A stretch of 64,000 nucleotides of DNA from Sporosarcina sp. NCCP-2222 (GCF_023168145.1 NZ_BQYK01000002.1:397348-461347), one strand, 5' to 3'; shown: positions 8,831 through 18,608, numbered from the stretch's first letter. Notes: generated by a model not told the origin, from the sequence alone. Translations and numbers: made by a program.

Positions 8831-8855
8831 GGGAACTCCATTTCCCGGAGTTCCC
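8831..8855 (-). terminator. Rho-independent terminator of dsdA
   Basis: Perfect 9-bp stem GGGAACTCC / GGAGTTCCC with a 7-nt loop, 11 nt after the dsdA stop codon, followed on the minus strand by TTTCGATTTATTT. Confidence 0.85.
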
Positions 8856-8865
8856 TTCTCTTTGC

Positions 8866-10179
8866 TTAAAGTTCTTTGCCAATCCCGTAGTAATGAGCCA
8901 TTTCGCTCTCTGGCACCATTCCGCCGCCCGTTGCCCAAACAAGATGTGTCGCATTCGGATGATCAGCATCTTGTACTTTATTGTTAATAGTTTGAATGGG
9001 GCCTGTCATGCCGGCTAATCCAGATGGTTCAAGACGGATTCCCTCTGCATCGGCAAGCATAGCGAGGAGCCGGAACATCGTCTGATCCGCTATTGTGTAG
9101 CACCCTTCAATAAGAGGCGCCATCGTCTTCCCGACAAAACCGGACGGTCTTCCTACTGCGAGGCCATCTGCTACTGTTTTATTATCCAGCCCAATGTCAT
9201 TCACAGCAATTTCCTCATGCAATCCAGTCATCATGCCGAGGAGCATGCAAGGGGAATGGGTGGGCTCGGCAAAGAAGCAATGGACATGATCTCCGAATGC
9301 CCTTTTCAAACCAAATGCAACGCCGCCCGGGCCGCCGCCGACACCGCACGGCAAATAGACGAATAGCGGGTGATCCTTGTCCACTTGAATGTCATGCTCT
9401 TTCAGTTGAGCGGCTACGCGTTCTCCAGCAACTGCATACCCGAGGAAGAGATCAATGGAATTTTCATCATCGACAAAGTGACAGAGCGGATCGGCTTCCG
9501 CCTGCTTACGTCCTTCCTCAACCGCCTTGCTGTAGTCGTCTGCATACTCGACTACCGTTACTCCCTTTTCCCGCAGCATGTCCTTTTTCCACTGCTTCGC
9601 ATCCGCTGACATATGGACCGTTACATTGAATCCAAGCTTCGCACTCATAATTCCAATACTGAGGCCTAGATTGCCTGTGGAACCTACCGCAATTTTATGT
9701 TTAGCCAGCTCATTACGCAGTTCTGGTTCGTCAAATTTACTATAGTTGTCTCCTTCTGTAATCAATCCTTTATCAAGCGCAATGGTTTCTGCATGCTTCA
9801 GTACTTCATAAATACCGCCACGTGCCTTGATTGATCCTGAAATAGGCAATGCATTGTCCTCTTTCAAATAAAGCTTGCCTGGAATGTTAGCTTCGTAGGC
9901 TTCTCCAAGTGATTTTGCCATCGCTGGAATCTTGGTCAACGGAGACTCAATGATCCCTTGAGCGGGAGCTGTTTCTGGAAACACCTTCGCAATATATGGA
10001 GCAAATCGCATTAAACGCCCGCTCGCTTCCTGCACCGCAGCGTCAGAGATACCGGATTGCTTGATCCCTTCTTGAGCCGGGCCGCTCTCCGAATTCAGCC
10101 ATAATACTTCTTTTTCCCCGATTAACTCCTGAATCAGTGGATAGTTTTTTACTAATTGAGCACGTTGCACTTCGTTCAT
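8866..10179 (-). CDS. dsdA: D-serine ammonia-lyase (D-serine dehydratase)
   Basis: 437-residue PLP enzyme converting D-serine to pyruvate and ammonia. The Schiff-base Lys is in [12 protein letters not shown] (~113-124), the phosphate-binding glycine-rich loop is [10 protein letters not shown] (~280), and [10 protein letters not shown] (~168) contacts the substrate. Length agrees with the bacterial DsdA family (about 440). Monocistronic with its own terminator; no dsdC regulator or dsdX permease is adjacent. The role is detoxification or use of D-serine, plausible next to cell-wall peptide metabolism elsewhere in the window. The ribosome binding site is weak (AGGCGG, distant). Confidence 0.93.
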   Translation of the reverse strand: MNEVQRAQLVKNYPLIQELIGEKEVLWLNSESGPAQEGIKQSGISDAAVQEASGRLMRFAPYIAKVFPETAPAQGIIESPLTKIPAMAKSLGEAYEANIPGKLYLKEDNALPISGSIKARGGIYEVLKHAETIALDKGLITEGDNYSKFDEPELRNELAKHKIAVGSTGNLGLSIGIMSAKLGFNVTVHMSADAKQWKKDMLREKGVTVVEYADDYSKAVEEGRKQAEADPLCHFVDDENSIDLFLGYAVAGERVAAQLKEHDIQVDKDHPLFVYLPCGVGGGPGGVAFGLKRAFGDHVHCFFAEPTHSPCMLLGMMTGLHEEIAVNDIGLDNKTVADGLAVGRPSGFVGKTMAPLIEGCYTIADQTMFRLLAMLADAEGIRLEPSGLAGMTGPIQTINNKVQDADHPNATHLVWATGGGMVPESEMAHYYGIGKEL

Positions 10180-10223
10180 CCTGACACCGCCTGCTAGATT
10201 ATTTTTCCTTAGTATAGCATGGC

Positions 10224-11084
10224 TTATTTCAAGACGTACTTATCGAGCAATTGCCGTGTTATTTCGAATCGGGATGGGCCGCTTTCATTCCGATCCTCTG
10301 CAGCCCCCATCACGACGGTGATGATTCGTCTGCCATTAAATACACCCGTACTCGCAAAACAGGAGCCCGCTCCTTCTGTGTAGCCTGTTTTCAGCCCATC
10401 GATTCCACTCATCGCAAACGGCATTCCCGGGAGCATGGCATTCGTATTCCAACGCACAACTCCTTCTCTCGTTGTAAAATCGGTCAACTTCGTATAGTCC
10501 AGCACTTCGGGATGATCGTTAAGTAACAACTGTGCGAGTGCCGCTACATCTCTCGCCGATGCTCTATTCGTCTCCTCTTCATCCAGACCGGTTGCATTAA
10601 CGAAATGAGCCGATTGCAAGCCAAATTCTTCGGCTTTTGCATTCATCGCCTCAACAAACGCATCTTCGGATCCGCTTACCACTTCCGCCAAAGCAATGGC
10701 TGCATCATTAGCCGACAGGACGGTCATCGCCGTAAATAACTCCTGAACGGAATATGTATGGGATGAAGACATGCCGAGTGTCACCATTTGTGGATCCGCA
10801 GTCTTTTGGAAGACTTCAGCAGATGGTTGATAAAGTGTATCCCAATTAATGCGTCCGCTTTTAATGGCATCCAGCACAATATATTGTGTCATCATCTTAG
10901 ACATGCTCGCAATCGGCAAAGACTCTTTGGAATTCATTTCATATAAAATCTTATTTGTCTCGACATCTACTACAATGGCCGCTTTCGCCCCCACACCGGG
11001 CATCTCTTCTTTCGCGGTTTGTTCTTTTTGAAAGTAAAAGAAAGCAAGTAAAATGACCGTTACTAGCACCAGTAATTTTTTCAT
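10224..11084 (-). CDS. D-alanyl-D-alanine carboxypeptidase (penicillin-binding protein, DacF/DacA family)
   Basis: 286-residue serine D,D-peptidase of family S11 that trims the terminal D-Ala from peptidoglycan pentapeptides. All three active-site motifs are present: SxxK as SMSKM (~62-66), SxN as SANDA (~122-126) and KTG in [10 protein letters not shown] (~225). The N-terminus [18 protein letters not shown] is a signal or anchor helix. It is shorter than DacA and lacks the long C-terminal beta-domain and amphipathic anchor, so the N-terminal helix probably holds it in the membrane. Not in an evident operon. Confidence 0.88.
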   Translation of the reverse strand: MKKLLVLVTVILLAFFYFQKEQTAKEEMPGVGAKAAIVVDVETNKILYEMNSKESLPIASMSKMMTQYIVLDAIKSGRINWDTLYQPSAEVFQKTADPQMVTLGMSSSHTYSVQELFTAMTVLSANDAAIALAEVVSGSEDAFVEAMNAKAEEFGLQSAHFVNATGLDEEETNRASARDVAALAQLLLNDHPEVLDYTKLTDFTTREGVVRWNTNAMLPGMPFAMSGIDGLKTGYTEGAGSCFASTGVFNGRRIITVVMGAAEDRNESGPSRFEITRQLLDKYVLK

Positions 11085-11234
11085 AAGACATCCCCCCTAT
11101 TCATTTACCTCTATCATCCCTGACAATCATGAAGAATTATGCATTGCCATTCTGAAGAATTTCTTAAGATAAGCAAATTCGCCTTCTATCAACCGCACAC
11201 ACCTCTAAGTTCTCCTCGGAATACTGTAAGAGTA

Positions 11235-11306
11235 ATGACACTTCAAACTCAGGGAACCCTGAGGACAAACTCGTACGACCATTTTTGGTCTACTGCGGGA
11301 AGGTGA
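11235..11306 (+). other. Short ORF (23 codons) containing two hairpins
   Basis: An ATG-TGA reading frame encoding MTLQTQGTLRTNSYDHFWST then AGR. Two hairpins lie inside it: CTCAGG-GAAC-CCTGAG (11248-11263) and GACCA-TTTT-TGGTC (11277-11290). The region resembles a leader peptide or structured RNA rather than an ordinary gene. The Shine-Dalgarno sequence is poor. No riboswitch class was recognised. Nothing intact follows that it could control. Confidence 0.3.
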
Positions 11307-11319
11307 TGCATATTTCATT

Positions 11320-11595
11320 GTATACAGATGTTCTTTCTTGAAAGGAAATCAGACAGAAAGGAAGGATGCTCAGCTCAATGAATACGAAGGATTGCCGATA
11401 CCTGTCCAGGAACAGGCAAATCTCATGCATGAATGGTATTCCCAGAGTGGGGCAATGAGCTGAAACGGTTCGAGGAGGGGTTCCTACGGTCGAAGCTCTT
11501 AAAATTCGGCAAGTTCATTGCCAGCTCGTCCTCTATAAGAACTAGGAAGGGCAGTTTGAAAAAGTAATGAAAGGGTAGCACCTTTACGAATTCCC
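11320..11595 (+). pseudogene. Possible decayed coding remnant
   Basis: Short coding-like stretches occur in different frames with stops between them: ...EYEGLPIPVQEQANLMHEWY (about 11376-11440) and, shifted, ELKRFEEGFLRSKLLKFGKF (about 11458-11517). They do not make a continuous protein. I do not recognise a parent gene, so this may equally be chance. The stretch 11085-11643 otherwise holds only the short structured ORF and the terminator. Confidence 0.2.
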
Positions 11596-11604
11596 ATAAT
11601 GATA

Positions 11605-11641
11605 AAGCTGCCTCCTCGATAACGGGGAGACAGCTTTTTTC
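11605..11641. terminator. Bidirectional rho-independent terminator at the end of the kyn operon
   Basis: Long imperfect stem AAAGCTGCCTCCTCG / CGGGGAGACAGCTTT with a TAA-type loop and a T-run on the plus side; on the minus strand it lies directly after the kynA stop at 11644. Confidence 0.75.
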
Positions 11642-11643
11642 GA

Positions 11644-12462
11644 TTATAGTTTGGTCCGCACATCCCAGAGTTCCGGGAAGAATTGATGTTCCAGCATCTG
11701 CTTTAAATAACTGACACCCGACGAACCGCCGGTGCCTGTCTTGAAGCCGATAATTCGCTCTACGGTTTTCATGTGGCGGAATCGCCACTGCTGATGGCTG
11801 TCTTCAATATCAACGAGCTTTTCAGCCAGCTGGTACAAATCCCAGTATGTGTCTACGTCACGATATACTTGCAGCCAGGCATCCGCCACGGTCGGATCAC
11901 CTTGATAGGTAACCGAGTAATCGCGATCCAGCAATTCAGGATTGATTGAAAAACCGGCTCTTGCCAAAGCTCGGATGGCCACGTCGTAAATCCCCGGTGC
12001 CTGATAAGCTGCCGTTAACTCTTGGGCGAGTTCAGGATCTTTCTCATAGATTTTCAAAATGTGCGGCTGTTTGAAGCCTAGGGCGAATTCGATTTGTCGA
12101 TTCTGATAGGACTGGAAGCCTGATGCACGGCCAAGACTTTCGCGAAATTCCATATATTCGGCAGGTGTCAATGTCGCCAATACGTCCCAAGCTTGGATAA
12201 TTTGCGACTGAACGCGCGACACCCGCGCCAACATTTTAAACGCTTCCGGCAGCTCATCATGCTCAATCGATTCAATCGCCGTATTCAACTCATGCAGAAT
12301 AAGCTTCATCCAAAGCTCGCTCACCTGGTGAATGACAATGAACAGCATTTCATCATGATGGCCGGACAAACGCTCCTGGCTCGATAACACCTTATCGAGC
12401 CGAAGGTACTCCCCATACGTCATATTTTCTTTAAAATCGGTGTGAATCCCCTTTTCCGTCAT
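11644..12462 (-). CDS. kynA: Tryptophan 2,3-dioxygenase
   Basis: 272-residue haem enzyme that opens the indole ring of L-tryptophan to N-formylkynurenine, the first step of the kynurenine route. Visible motifs are [20 protein letters not shown] (~36-55, substrate-pocket His and Tyr/Arg region), [14 protein letters not shown] (~108) and the C-terminal haem-ligand region [14 protein letters not shown] followed by the flexible TGTGGSSGV loop. ATG 12462 overlaps the kynB stop by ATGA, which fixes this start over an upstream GTG at 12471. Last gene of kynU-kynB-kynA. Confidence 0.95.
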   Translation of the reverse strand: MTEKGIHTDFKENMTYGEYLRLDKVLSSQERLSGHHDEMLFIVIHQVSELWMKLILHELNTAIESIEHDELPEAFKMLARVSRVQSQIIQAWDVLATLTPAEYMEFRESLGRASGFQSYQNRQIEFALGFKQPHILKIYEKDPELAQELTAAYQAPGIYDVAIRALARAGFSINPELLDRDYSVTYQGDPTVADAWLQVYRDVDTYWDLYQLAEKLVDIEDSHQQWRFRHMKTVERIIGFKTGTGGSSGVSYLKQMLEHQFFPELWDVRTKL

Positions 12463-13091
12463 GCACGCCACTTCCTTACGACAGCACGGACCGGGCTTCC
12501 ATCGGCACCTTGAAGAGGGAGCGGCAGTGCAATTAATTCATAATCGCCAGGCTCCACTTCGTCCAGCACAATGTTCTCTAAAATCAAAACGCCGTTCGCA
12601 TGTAGAGAATGATGAGCGTCCAGCGTCTTGCTCGGTTCCGGATCAACGGATGGCGTGTCGACACCGATCAGCTTGACGCCCCGTTCTTGCAGCAACGGGC
12701 CGATATCCGCACGCAATACTGTGTAGGTATCCGGAAACACATCAGGACTCGGACGGCTTCCCGTTTTCAATAAAATGCGGCATGCCCCGCCAAAGTCGAT
12801 GGTCTCAAGATCCGAACGGCCGACGCTTTCAAGGCCAGTCACATCAATAACCCTGGCTTTTCCGATATACACATCAATCGGGAGCTCATCCACCTTTGCC
12901 CCCTCATCATCGTAATGGAACGGGGCGTCAATATGCGTTCCCATATGAGTGCTCGTAGTCAACTTGCCAATGTTAACGGAACCCGTAAACTCTTTAATAA
13001 AACGCACCTCATAGGTGAACGGCGTGTCTCCCGGCCATTCTGCAATGCCATTATGAAGCGGCTGCGAAATATCGATCCATTTCTCTGTCAT
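12459..13091 (-). CDS. kynB: Kynurenine formamidase (arylformamidase)
   Basis: 210-residue metal-dependent hydrolase of the cyclase family, removing formate from N-formylkynurenine to give kynurenine. The metal-binding motif [12 protein letters not shown] (~50-61) is intact, as are the opening DISQPL and the later GVDTPSVDP. Length matches KynB (about 208). The ATG overlaps the kynU stop by 4 nt, and its own stop overlaps the kynA start, so the three genes are translationally coupled. Confidence 0.95.
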   Translation of the reverse strand: MTEKWIDISQPLHNGIAEWPGDTPFTYEVRFIKEFTGSVNIGKLTTSTHMGTHIDAPFHYDDEGAKVDELPIDVYIGKARVIDVTGLESVGRSDLETIDFGGACRILLKTGSRPSPDVFPDTYTVLRADIGPLLQERGVKLIGVDTPSVDPEPSKTLDAHHSLHANGVLILENIVLDEVEPGDYELIALPLPLQGADGSPVRAVVRKWRA

Positions 13092-14359
13092 GCAACGACT
13101 CCCCTTTTATTCTCAAATTGTTCGTAGCGCTTTTCTTCCATGATAGTTTTCAGCTTTTGCACTGTATGCCAAACATCTTCAAACGAATTGTAAAGTGCGA
13201 CCGGTGCAAGGCGGATGCCGTTTGGCGCTCTGAAGTCCGGTATGACGCCATCCTTTTTCAGCGCCTTGCAAATGCGTGCAGCCTCTGCATGTTCCAATAA
13301 AACATGACCACCCCGTATATCATCAGTCGGGTTACCGATGGTAAAGTCATATGCCCCGAGTTCATGCCGGATTAATTCCAACATATAAGACGTCAACTGG
13401 AGCGATTTCTGACGGATCGCAGGCATGCCCACTTCCTCAAACATTGTAAGAGACCCAATCAGCGGTGCAAGGCTCAGTACATGAGGCGTGCCGATTTGAA
13501 AAGCACCCGCATGCTCCGCGGGATCCATCGTATGCTCCATGTCGAATTGTGATTCCTTTTTAGAGCCGAACCAGCCCGCCAATCCTGGCAGCGTGCCAAA
13601 ATGCTTTTCATGAATGAACAGGCCACCCACAGATCCAGGCCCGCCGTTTAAATGCTTGTATGTACACCAGAAAGCAAAATCCGTTCCCCATTCATGTAGG
13701 GCATGCTCGACCGAACCGACGGAGTGACACAGGTCAAAACCTATTGGAATGTTTCGCTCACGCGCTGCTTTTGTCAGCTTTTCCATGTCAAGAATCTGGC
13801 CACTTCGGTAGAGCACCGCAGGGAGAACGATGAGCGCCACTTCGTCCGTCATGGCAGCAATAATATCCTCTTCCTGCAACATCCTTCCATCTCGACTCTT
13901 CACACGAATCAAATGCTCATCAGGGTCATACCCCTTCTGCCGCAATTGACTCTGAAGCGCATAAATATCAGAAGGAAAATTCAACTCATCCGCAAGAATC
14001 TTTGTCTTCTTGCCTGCAGGCTTATAAAACGTTGACACCAGCTGATGCAGATTGGTTGTCGTCGAGCCTGTCGCAACCGTCTCCTCCGGCTTCCCGCCTA
14101 CAAGCGAAGCCATCTTTTCGCCCACCTGTTCCGACAAATAAAACCACGGATGCTGCCCTTCCGTCCAGCCATCAATCCCAAGCGTTTTCCACGAATCTAG
14201 CAGTGCATGCAACGTCCGCTCCGCTCGTTTAGACAGCAAACCAAGCGAATTCCCATCCATGTAAATGGCATGCGGCAGCACATAAAACTCCTCTTTATAA
14301 GCAGCAAGACGGTCTTGCTCATCTAACGTTCTCGCATAAGCTAAAGTCATTGTCTCCAT
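13088..14359 (-). CDS. kynU: Kynureninase
   Basis: 423-residue PLP enzyme cleaving kynurenine to anthranilate and alanine. Family features: [12 protein letters not shown] (~33-44), the [18 protein letters not shown] cofactor loop (~95), [21 protein letters not shown] (~205-225) and the Schiff-base Lys in [13 protein letters not shown] (~228-240). ATG 14359 is chosen because AAAGGGG precedes it by 7 nt; a TTG at 14365 is in frame. First gene of the operon. No regulator such as KynR and no 3-hydroxykynurenine genes are present, so the pathway here stops at anthranilate, the metabolite also made by TrpE. Confidence 0.95.
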   Translation of the reverse strand: METMTLAYARTLDEQDRLAAYKEEFYVLPHAIYMDGNSLGLLSKRAERTLHALLDSWKTLGIDGWTEGQHPWFYLSEQVGEKMASLVGGKPEETVATGSTTTNLHQLVSTFYKPAGKKTKILADELNFPSDIYALQSQLRQKGYDPDEHLIRVKSRDGRMLQEEDIIAAMTDEVALIVLPAVLYRSGQILDMEKLTKAARERNIPIGFDLCHSVGSVEHALHEWGTDFAFWCTYKHLNGGPGSVGGLFIHEKHFGTLPGLAGWFGSKKESQFDMEHTMDPAEHAGAFQIGTPHVLSLAPLIGSLTMFEEVGMPAIRQKSLQLTSYMLELIRHELGAYDFTIGNPTDDIRGGHVLLEHAEAARICKALKKDGVIPDFRAPNGIRLAPVALYNSFEDVWHTVQKLKTIMEEKRYEQFENKRGVVA

Positions 14360-14580
14360 ACCCAATCCCCTTTCTCACCTTACTAGAAGAATAGCATATT
14401 CGGCACGGCAGAGGGAAAGGCAAGTTGTAAAAATGATCTTTGGGAGAGGTCTGATATGTCGGTTATTGGGATGGCTTGTTCAGCTCAACCGATAAAACAG
14501 CTAGCAACAGGGAATGAGTGTCGTCATGCCAAAATACGATGCTTTTATTTATGCCGGTGACGATCGCCTTGCTGGACGAT

Positions 14581-14682
14581 TACGAGTGCTCGTATATCTG
14601 AAAGACTGCTCGTATATCTGGTTAATTGCTCGTAAGTGCAGGAGAAGTGCTCGTATCCTTCGAAAGAGTGCTCAAATCATTT
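14581..14682. repeat. Five-unit intergenic array, 20-21 bp period, core TGCTCGTA
   Basis: Units begin at 14581, 14601, 14621, 14641 and 14662. Each carries TGCTCGTA (last one only TGCTC) at the same place, with a variable second half; units 1 and 2 share TGCTCGTATATCTG. It lies downstream of desR between desR and kynU. The remainder of 14360-14750 shows no gene. Confidence 0.75.
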
Positions 14683-14749
14683 ATCACGGCAAGTCGCACA
14701 GTTCAAATACTGTGCTACCCCTCTCCAGACTACCGAAATACAGCAATTA

Positions 14750-14784
14750 AAAAACCACTCCCTTGCCTACAGGCTGGAGTGGTG
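14750..14784 (-). terminator. Rho-independent terminator of desKR
   Basis: Stem ACCACTCC / GGAGTGGT, 14-nt loop, followed on the minus strand by six T residues; 25 nt after the desR stop. Confidence 0.85.
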
Positions 14785-14808
14785 ATGGGATCTTCTCAGT
14801 CTTGTCAG

Positions 14809-15420
14809 TCATTTGAACCAGCCTTTTTCCTTAAAGCGGGAAATGGCTTCGATTCGATTGCCGACACCGAGTTTATCGAGAATGGTCGAGATGTAGTTGC
14901 GGACGGTGCCCGGTGTTAAGTAAAGTTCGCCGGCGATTTCTTTTGTCGTTTTGCCTTCCGCCACAAGGCCGAGTACTTGGCTTTCACGTTCGGTGAGCGG
15001 ATTTTCCGTGTCGTCGTCATCGCCATAGGCAATGTCGACGAGCTCGGGAGCATAGATTCGGCGGCCAGCCATGATGGCATGGATGGAAGATACAAGTTCT
15101 TCAATCGGACTATCCTTCAGCAAATAGCCTCGTACTTCAGCTTTTCTGGCCCGTTCAAAATAGCCGGCGCGTGCGAAGGTCGTTAAGATGATGATTTTAC
15201 AATCTTTCCCGCGCAGCATCTCTGCGGCGTCCAACCCTGTTTTTACCGGCATTTCAATATCCAGAATGCAGATGTCCGGGTCGTGGGCGTTGACGAGGGC
15301 GACAGCCTCTTCTCCGTTTTTCGCCATGCCGACCACTTCCATATCCTCTTCCATGTTCAGCAAGGAACCGAGCGCCCCTAACATCATTCCCTGGTCCTCC
15401 GCAATGACAATACGTATCAT
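14809..15420 (-). CDS. desR: Response regulator DesR (NarL/LuxR family)
   Basis: 203-residue two-component regulator. The receiver domain (1-120) has acidic DxG-type EDQG at 9-12, the phospho-acceptor Asp in CILDIEMP (Asp ~54) and the Thr/Lys switch in ILTTF and LLKDS. The C-terminal LuxR-type HTH (~140-200) contains NPLTERESQVLGLVAEGKTT then YLTPGTVRNYISTILDKLGV. The gene overlaps desK by 4 nt. In Bacillus the phosphorylated protein activates des, the desaturase gene found just upstream here, when membranes stiffen in the cold. Confidence 0.9.
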   Translation of the reverse strand: MIRIVIAEDQGMMLGALGSLLNMEEDMEVVGMAKNGEEAVALVNAHDPDICILDIEMPVKTGLDAAEMLRGKDCKIIILTTFARAGYFERARKAEVRGYLLKDSPIEELVSSIHAIMAGRRIYAPELVDIAYGDDDDTENPLTERESQVLGLVAEGKTTKEIAGELYLTPGTVRNYISTILDKLGVGNRIEAISRFKEKGWFK

Positions 15421-16553
15421 TCCGATTTCTCCCCTTCCTGATGAGTGATGACAAGCGGCACACGGATCGTCAGCGTTGTGCCCTCTTCCACTTCCACAGA
15501 CAAACTACCATTTACAAATTCCAAGCGTTCCGCCATGCCGCGCAGTCCGCTGCCAGTCAATTCTCCTGTCTTCCGGTTCAGCCCCGTTCCGTTGTCCTGG
15601 ACGACTATCCGAAATTCATTTAAGCGCCGTTCAAAAAGTATGAGACAAGTTGTTGCGCCACTATGCTTGACGATGTTTGTCACCGCTTCCTTCAAGCACA
15701 TGCTCAAAACGTTTTCCAAGATGACCGGGAGTTCTCCCAGTTGGTTCTCCCCCTCAATCCGACATTCCATTTCAGCCGCTTTAATGATTTGTCTGACTCG
15801 GATTAGTTCGTCCTGCAGCTTAGTTGCCCGGATGCCCGCCACCAATTCACGCACTTCTTTCAGTGCAATGCTTGCTGTATGCCGGATGTCATTCAATTCC
15901 TTTTCGGCCTCTTCCGGATTTCGGGTGATCAGCCTTCGAGCCAAATCACTTTTCAAACCGATCATGGACAATTTCTGACCGAGAGTATCATGCAAATCGC
16001 GCGCAATCCTTTCTCGCTCTTCCAATAAAACCAATTCTGAAATACGCTCCTTCGCATCTTCCAGCTGGCCTTCCAAATTCTCCTTTTTGCCTCGGTAATA
16101 CAAGTTGAATGGCAATAAAATAACACCGATAACTGTGACGATTATGAAATGCACTTGCGGCAAAAACAAATGGATGTCAATGAAGAATCCTGCCACAATC
16201 GCACTAATTGTGAAAAAGATATGTAGGCCATACATGATGAAAAACCCGACCGGCCGGCGGATATTCCCTATGAAAAATGCAGTGAAAATGGAGAAGTATA
16301 CGTAGCCAAAAAGCAACGTCATCACAATATTGATCACCATTTCAAAGCTGAGCCACATGTAGACCAGTCCAGATTTTGACCTAAAGGAAAAGAAATAGGA
16401 CAAGAAAAACAGCAGCAATAGGCTGATTCCAATAATCACACTGAGCAGATTCGTGACGCGGAAGATGAAGAAGAACGGCAGCAGGCAAAAGATGACCCAT
16501 GCGTAAATACTGAGCCACGGGTTTCTCGGAAAGATCGTATACCATTTTTGCAT
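15417..16553 (-). CDS. desK: Membrane-fluidity sensor histidine kinase DesK
   Basis: 378-residue sensor kinase with an N-terminal block of four to five transmembrane helices (~17-150), then a HisKA_3 dimerisation domain with the phospho-His in ERIARDLHDTLGQKL (His ~185) followed by IGLKSDLA, and an HATPase domain with N-box LKEAVTNIVKHS and G-box DNGTGL and GSGLRGMAERLE. The region around the His is essentially the DesK signature. ATG 16553 behind GCGAGGTG is preferred to a GTG at 16562. In Bacillus the kinase/phosphatase balance follows bilayer thickness. Coupled to desR; separated from des by a terminator. Confidence 0.9.
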   Translation of the reverse strand: MQKWYTIFPRNPWLSIYAWVIFCLLPFFFIFRVTNLLSVIIGISLLLLFFLSYFFSFRSKSGLVYMWLSFEMVINIVMTLLFGYVYFSIFTAFFIGNIRRPVGFFIMYGLHIFFTISAIVAGFFIDIHLFLPQVHFIIVTVIGVILLPFNLYYRGKKENLEGQLEDAKERISELVLLEERERIARDLHDTLGQKLSMIGLKSDLARRLITRNPEEAEKELNDIRHTASIALKEVRELVAGIRATKLQDELIRVRQIIKAAEMECRIEGENQLGELPVILENVLSMCLKEAVTNIVKHSGATTCLILFERRLNEFRIVVQDNGTGLNRKTGELTGSGLRGMAERLEFVNGSLSVEVEEGTTLTIRVPLVITHQEGEKSE

Positions 16554-16640
16554 GAGCTGCACCTCGCTTCCGTTGTAACTTCAGTATACCGCACTAACCT
16601 GTCCGTCCACAAAAACACTAGAATACACTGCGTTCTTATG

Positions 16641-16674
16641 AAAACAACCGCCCCTATGAGGAGGCGGCGGCTTT
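16641..16674 (-). terminator. Rho-independent terminator between des and desK
   Basis: GC-rich stem CCGCCTCC / GGGGCGG with a short loop directly after the des stop codon, then TTGTTTTC on the minus strand. It separates des from desKR, which therefore needs read-through or its own promoter. Confidence 0.75.
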
Positions 16675-17727
16675 TTACTTGCTGTCGAAACTCGTGCGTT
16701 TCGGTTTTAGATCAAGTGACAATGCTGAACGTTTCACCCGATCTTTCACTTCTTTAAAAGTGACAAACGTTTTATGCTCAGGGTCATATAACTTATAGCG
16801 CAATGATTCTAAGCTCGTTCGAATTGTAATAGTCGTCGCTCTTTGAAGTGGCGGAGTGGATTCATGCGCCAATTCCAAATTATAATTCGGCACGCGCGGC
16901 GCCAAGTGATGAACATGATGGAAACCGATATTTCCGGTTGCCCATTGCAATACTTTCGGAAGCTTATAATATGAGCTTCCTTCAACAGCCGCTTTCACAT
17001 AATCCCATTCCGACTCTTCCTCGAAATAGGAATCCTCGAATGTATGTTGAATGTAGAACAGCCAAATGCCGAGGGCTGCCGCAACAAACATAATTGAACC
17101 TTGCACGATGAGAAACGCTTGCCACCCGACAAGCCAAATCATCAATGCATATAGAGCAACAAGAACTGCGTTCGTCAAATAGGTATTCATCCGTTCTTTT
17201 CGGCGAGCATCCTTCCGGTTGAATCGGCTGGAGATCAGGACTAGATAGAGTGGTCCCAAACCAAACATAACAAGTGGATTGCGATAAAACCGATACGCAA
17301 AACGTGTCCATTTTGATGCTTCCAAGTACTCTTGAATTGTCAGCACCCAGATATCGCCGACTCCGCGCTTATCCAAATTCGAGCTGGAGGCATGGTGGAT
17401 CGCATGCTCGCGCTTCCATTGTTCATAAGGAAATAAAGTGAGCACGCCTGTAATCGTGCCAACGATATCATTCGCTTTTTTATTCCTGAAAAATGAACCG
17501 TGCGTGCAATCGTGGAAGATGATAAACGTTCGCACAACAAATCCAGCAGCTACGACGGCAATCGCAAAGGTAAGCCAGATGGAGACAGCTAAGCTTTGGT
17601 AGGCAAGAAACCAAAGGATAAATATTGGCGGAACGGTATTGATCAACTGAATAATACTCTTTTTCAAGTCTGATTTAGCAAAAGGAGCCACATCTTTATG
17701 CAACTGCTTTGTCTTCTCTTTACTCAT
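16675..17727 (-). CDS. des: Membrane acyl-lipid desaturase Des
   Basis: 350-residue di-iron integral membrane desaturase that introduces a double bond into phospholipid acyl chains. The three histidine boxes are HDCTHGSFF (~78-86), HAIHHASSS (~113-121) and HVHHLAPRVPNYNLE (~278-292); hydrophobic helices lie at ~30-70 and ~150-220. Length matches Bacillus Des (352, delta-5). ATG 17727 is chosen for the GAGGAGG 9 nt upstream; in-frame codons further upstream lack such a site. Expected to be cold-induced through DesK-DesR encoded next door. Confidence 0.92.
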   Translation of the reverse strand: MSKEKTKQLHKDVAPFAKSDLKKSIIQLINTVPPIFILWFLAYQSLAVSIWLTFAIAVVAAGFVVRTFIIFHDCTHGSFFRNKKANDIVGTITGVLTLFPYEQWKREHAIHHASSSNLDKRGVGDIWVLTIQEYLEASKWTRFAYRFYRNPLVMFGLGPLYLVLISSRFNRKDARRKERMNTYLTNAVLVALYALMIWLVGWQAFLIVQGSIMFVAAALGIWLFYIQHTFEDSYFEEESEWDYVKAAVEGSSYYKLPKVLQWATGNIGFHHVHHLAPRVPNYNLELAHESTPPLQRATTITIRTSLESLRYKLYDPEHKTFVTFKEVKDRVKRSALSLDLKPKRTSFDSK

Positions 17728-17837
17728 AGTACGTATCCTCCTCAAATCGGAAGTTTTTTGATACTACCATCGTAAAATGAATGGACTATTGGCAGAAGAC
17801 ATAAATGTAATGACTTTTCATATGACAACTATCATTT

Positions 17838-17857
17838 TTTGTGAATCGATTCACAAA
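17838..17857. promoter_or_regulatory. 20-bp perfect palindrome upstream of des
   Basis: TTTGTGAATC / GATTCACAAA forms a perfect palindrome without loop, 111-130 nt before the des start and just after the SDR stop codon. It has no T-run, so it is unlikely to be a terminator. It could be the DesR target or an operator for another dimeric regulator; not assigned. Confidence 0.45.
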
Positions 17858-17864
17858 CTAATCT

Positions 17865-18608
17865 TTATTTCAACATACCGCCGTCCACTTCCAGCACAGT
17901 TCCGTTCACAAAATCCGCCTCGTTCGAAGCTAAGAATAGATAGGCATTTGCAACATCTTCAGGCTTTCCTAAGCGGGTAAATGGTGTCATTAGTCGAATT
18001 TGTTCCATTACCTTTTCCGGGATTGTATGGATCATTTCCGTTTCAATAAAACCCGGTGCGACGGCATTTACATTAATGCCCTTCCGCCCGTATTCCTTCG
18101 CCCATGTTCTTGTCATGCCAATGACTCCGGCTTTCGACGCAGCGTAATTTGTCTGTCCGACATTGCCGCCCGTCCCTGCGATGGAGGATGTATTAATGAT
18201 CTTGCCTTTTCCTTGCGCCAGCATCGGGGGCAGGAAAGCTTGGGTACAATGAAAGACGCCTGTCATATTCACATCGAGAACACGCTGAAAATCTGCAGGA
18301 TCCATCTTGACTAGCAACGCATCTTTTGTGATGCCGGCGTTATTTACAAGGATATCTACTTTGCCGAAGTGAGACAGCACCTGTGCGGCTACAGCCTGTA
18401 CAGCTTCCCCATCCGCCACGTCCACTGCAAAGAAGGCCACTTCAATTCCTTCGCCATGCAATTGACGGGCCATTTCTTCTCCGGCTTTCTCGTCGTAATC
18501 CAAAATAGCCACTTGGGCCCCTTCTTTACCAAACAGGCGGGCAGCAACTGCACCGATTCCTTTTGCCCCGCCCGTCAGGACAGCCGTTTTCCCCTTTAGG
18601 CGCACCAT
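17865..18608 (-). CDS. 3-oxoacyl-ACP reductase-like short-chain dehydrogenase
   Basis: 247-residue classical SDR that reduces 3-ketoacyl thioesters with NADPH. Present are the cofactor motif TGGAKGIGAVAA (~12-23), NNAGIT (~88-93), catalytic Ser in NTSSIAGTGG (~140), YAASKAG (Tyr ~156, Lys ~160) and PGFIETEM. Similarity is to FabG and to acetoacetyl-CoA reductases; the two cannot be separated by eye. The housekeeping fabG normally sits in a fatty-acid cluster, so this is likely a paralogue. Own transcription unit, facing des. Confidence 0.85.
   Translation of the reverse strand: MVRLKGKTAVLTGGAKGIGAVAARLFGKEGAQVAILDYDEKAGEEMARQLHGEGIEVAFFAVDVADGEAVQAVAAQVLSHFGKVDILVNNAGITKDALLVKMDPADFQRVLDVNMTGVFHCTQAFLPPMLAQGKGKIINTSSIAGTGGNVGQTNYAASKAGVIGMTRTWAKEYGRKGINVNAVAPGFIETEMIHTIPEKVMEQIRLMTPFTRLGKPEDVANAYLFLASNEADFVNGTVLEVDGGMLK

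Noticed and set aside
11423..11788. Minus-strand ORF of 121 codons
   Set aside because: It is a shadow of kynA in another frame extended into the intergenic terminator.
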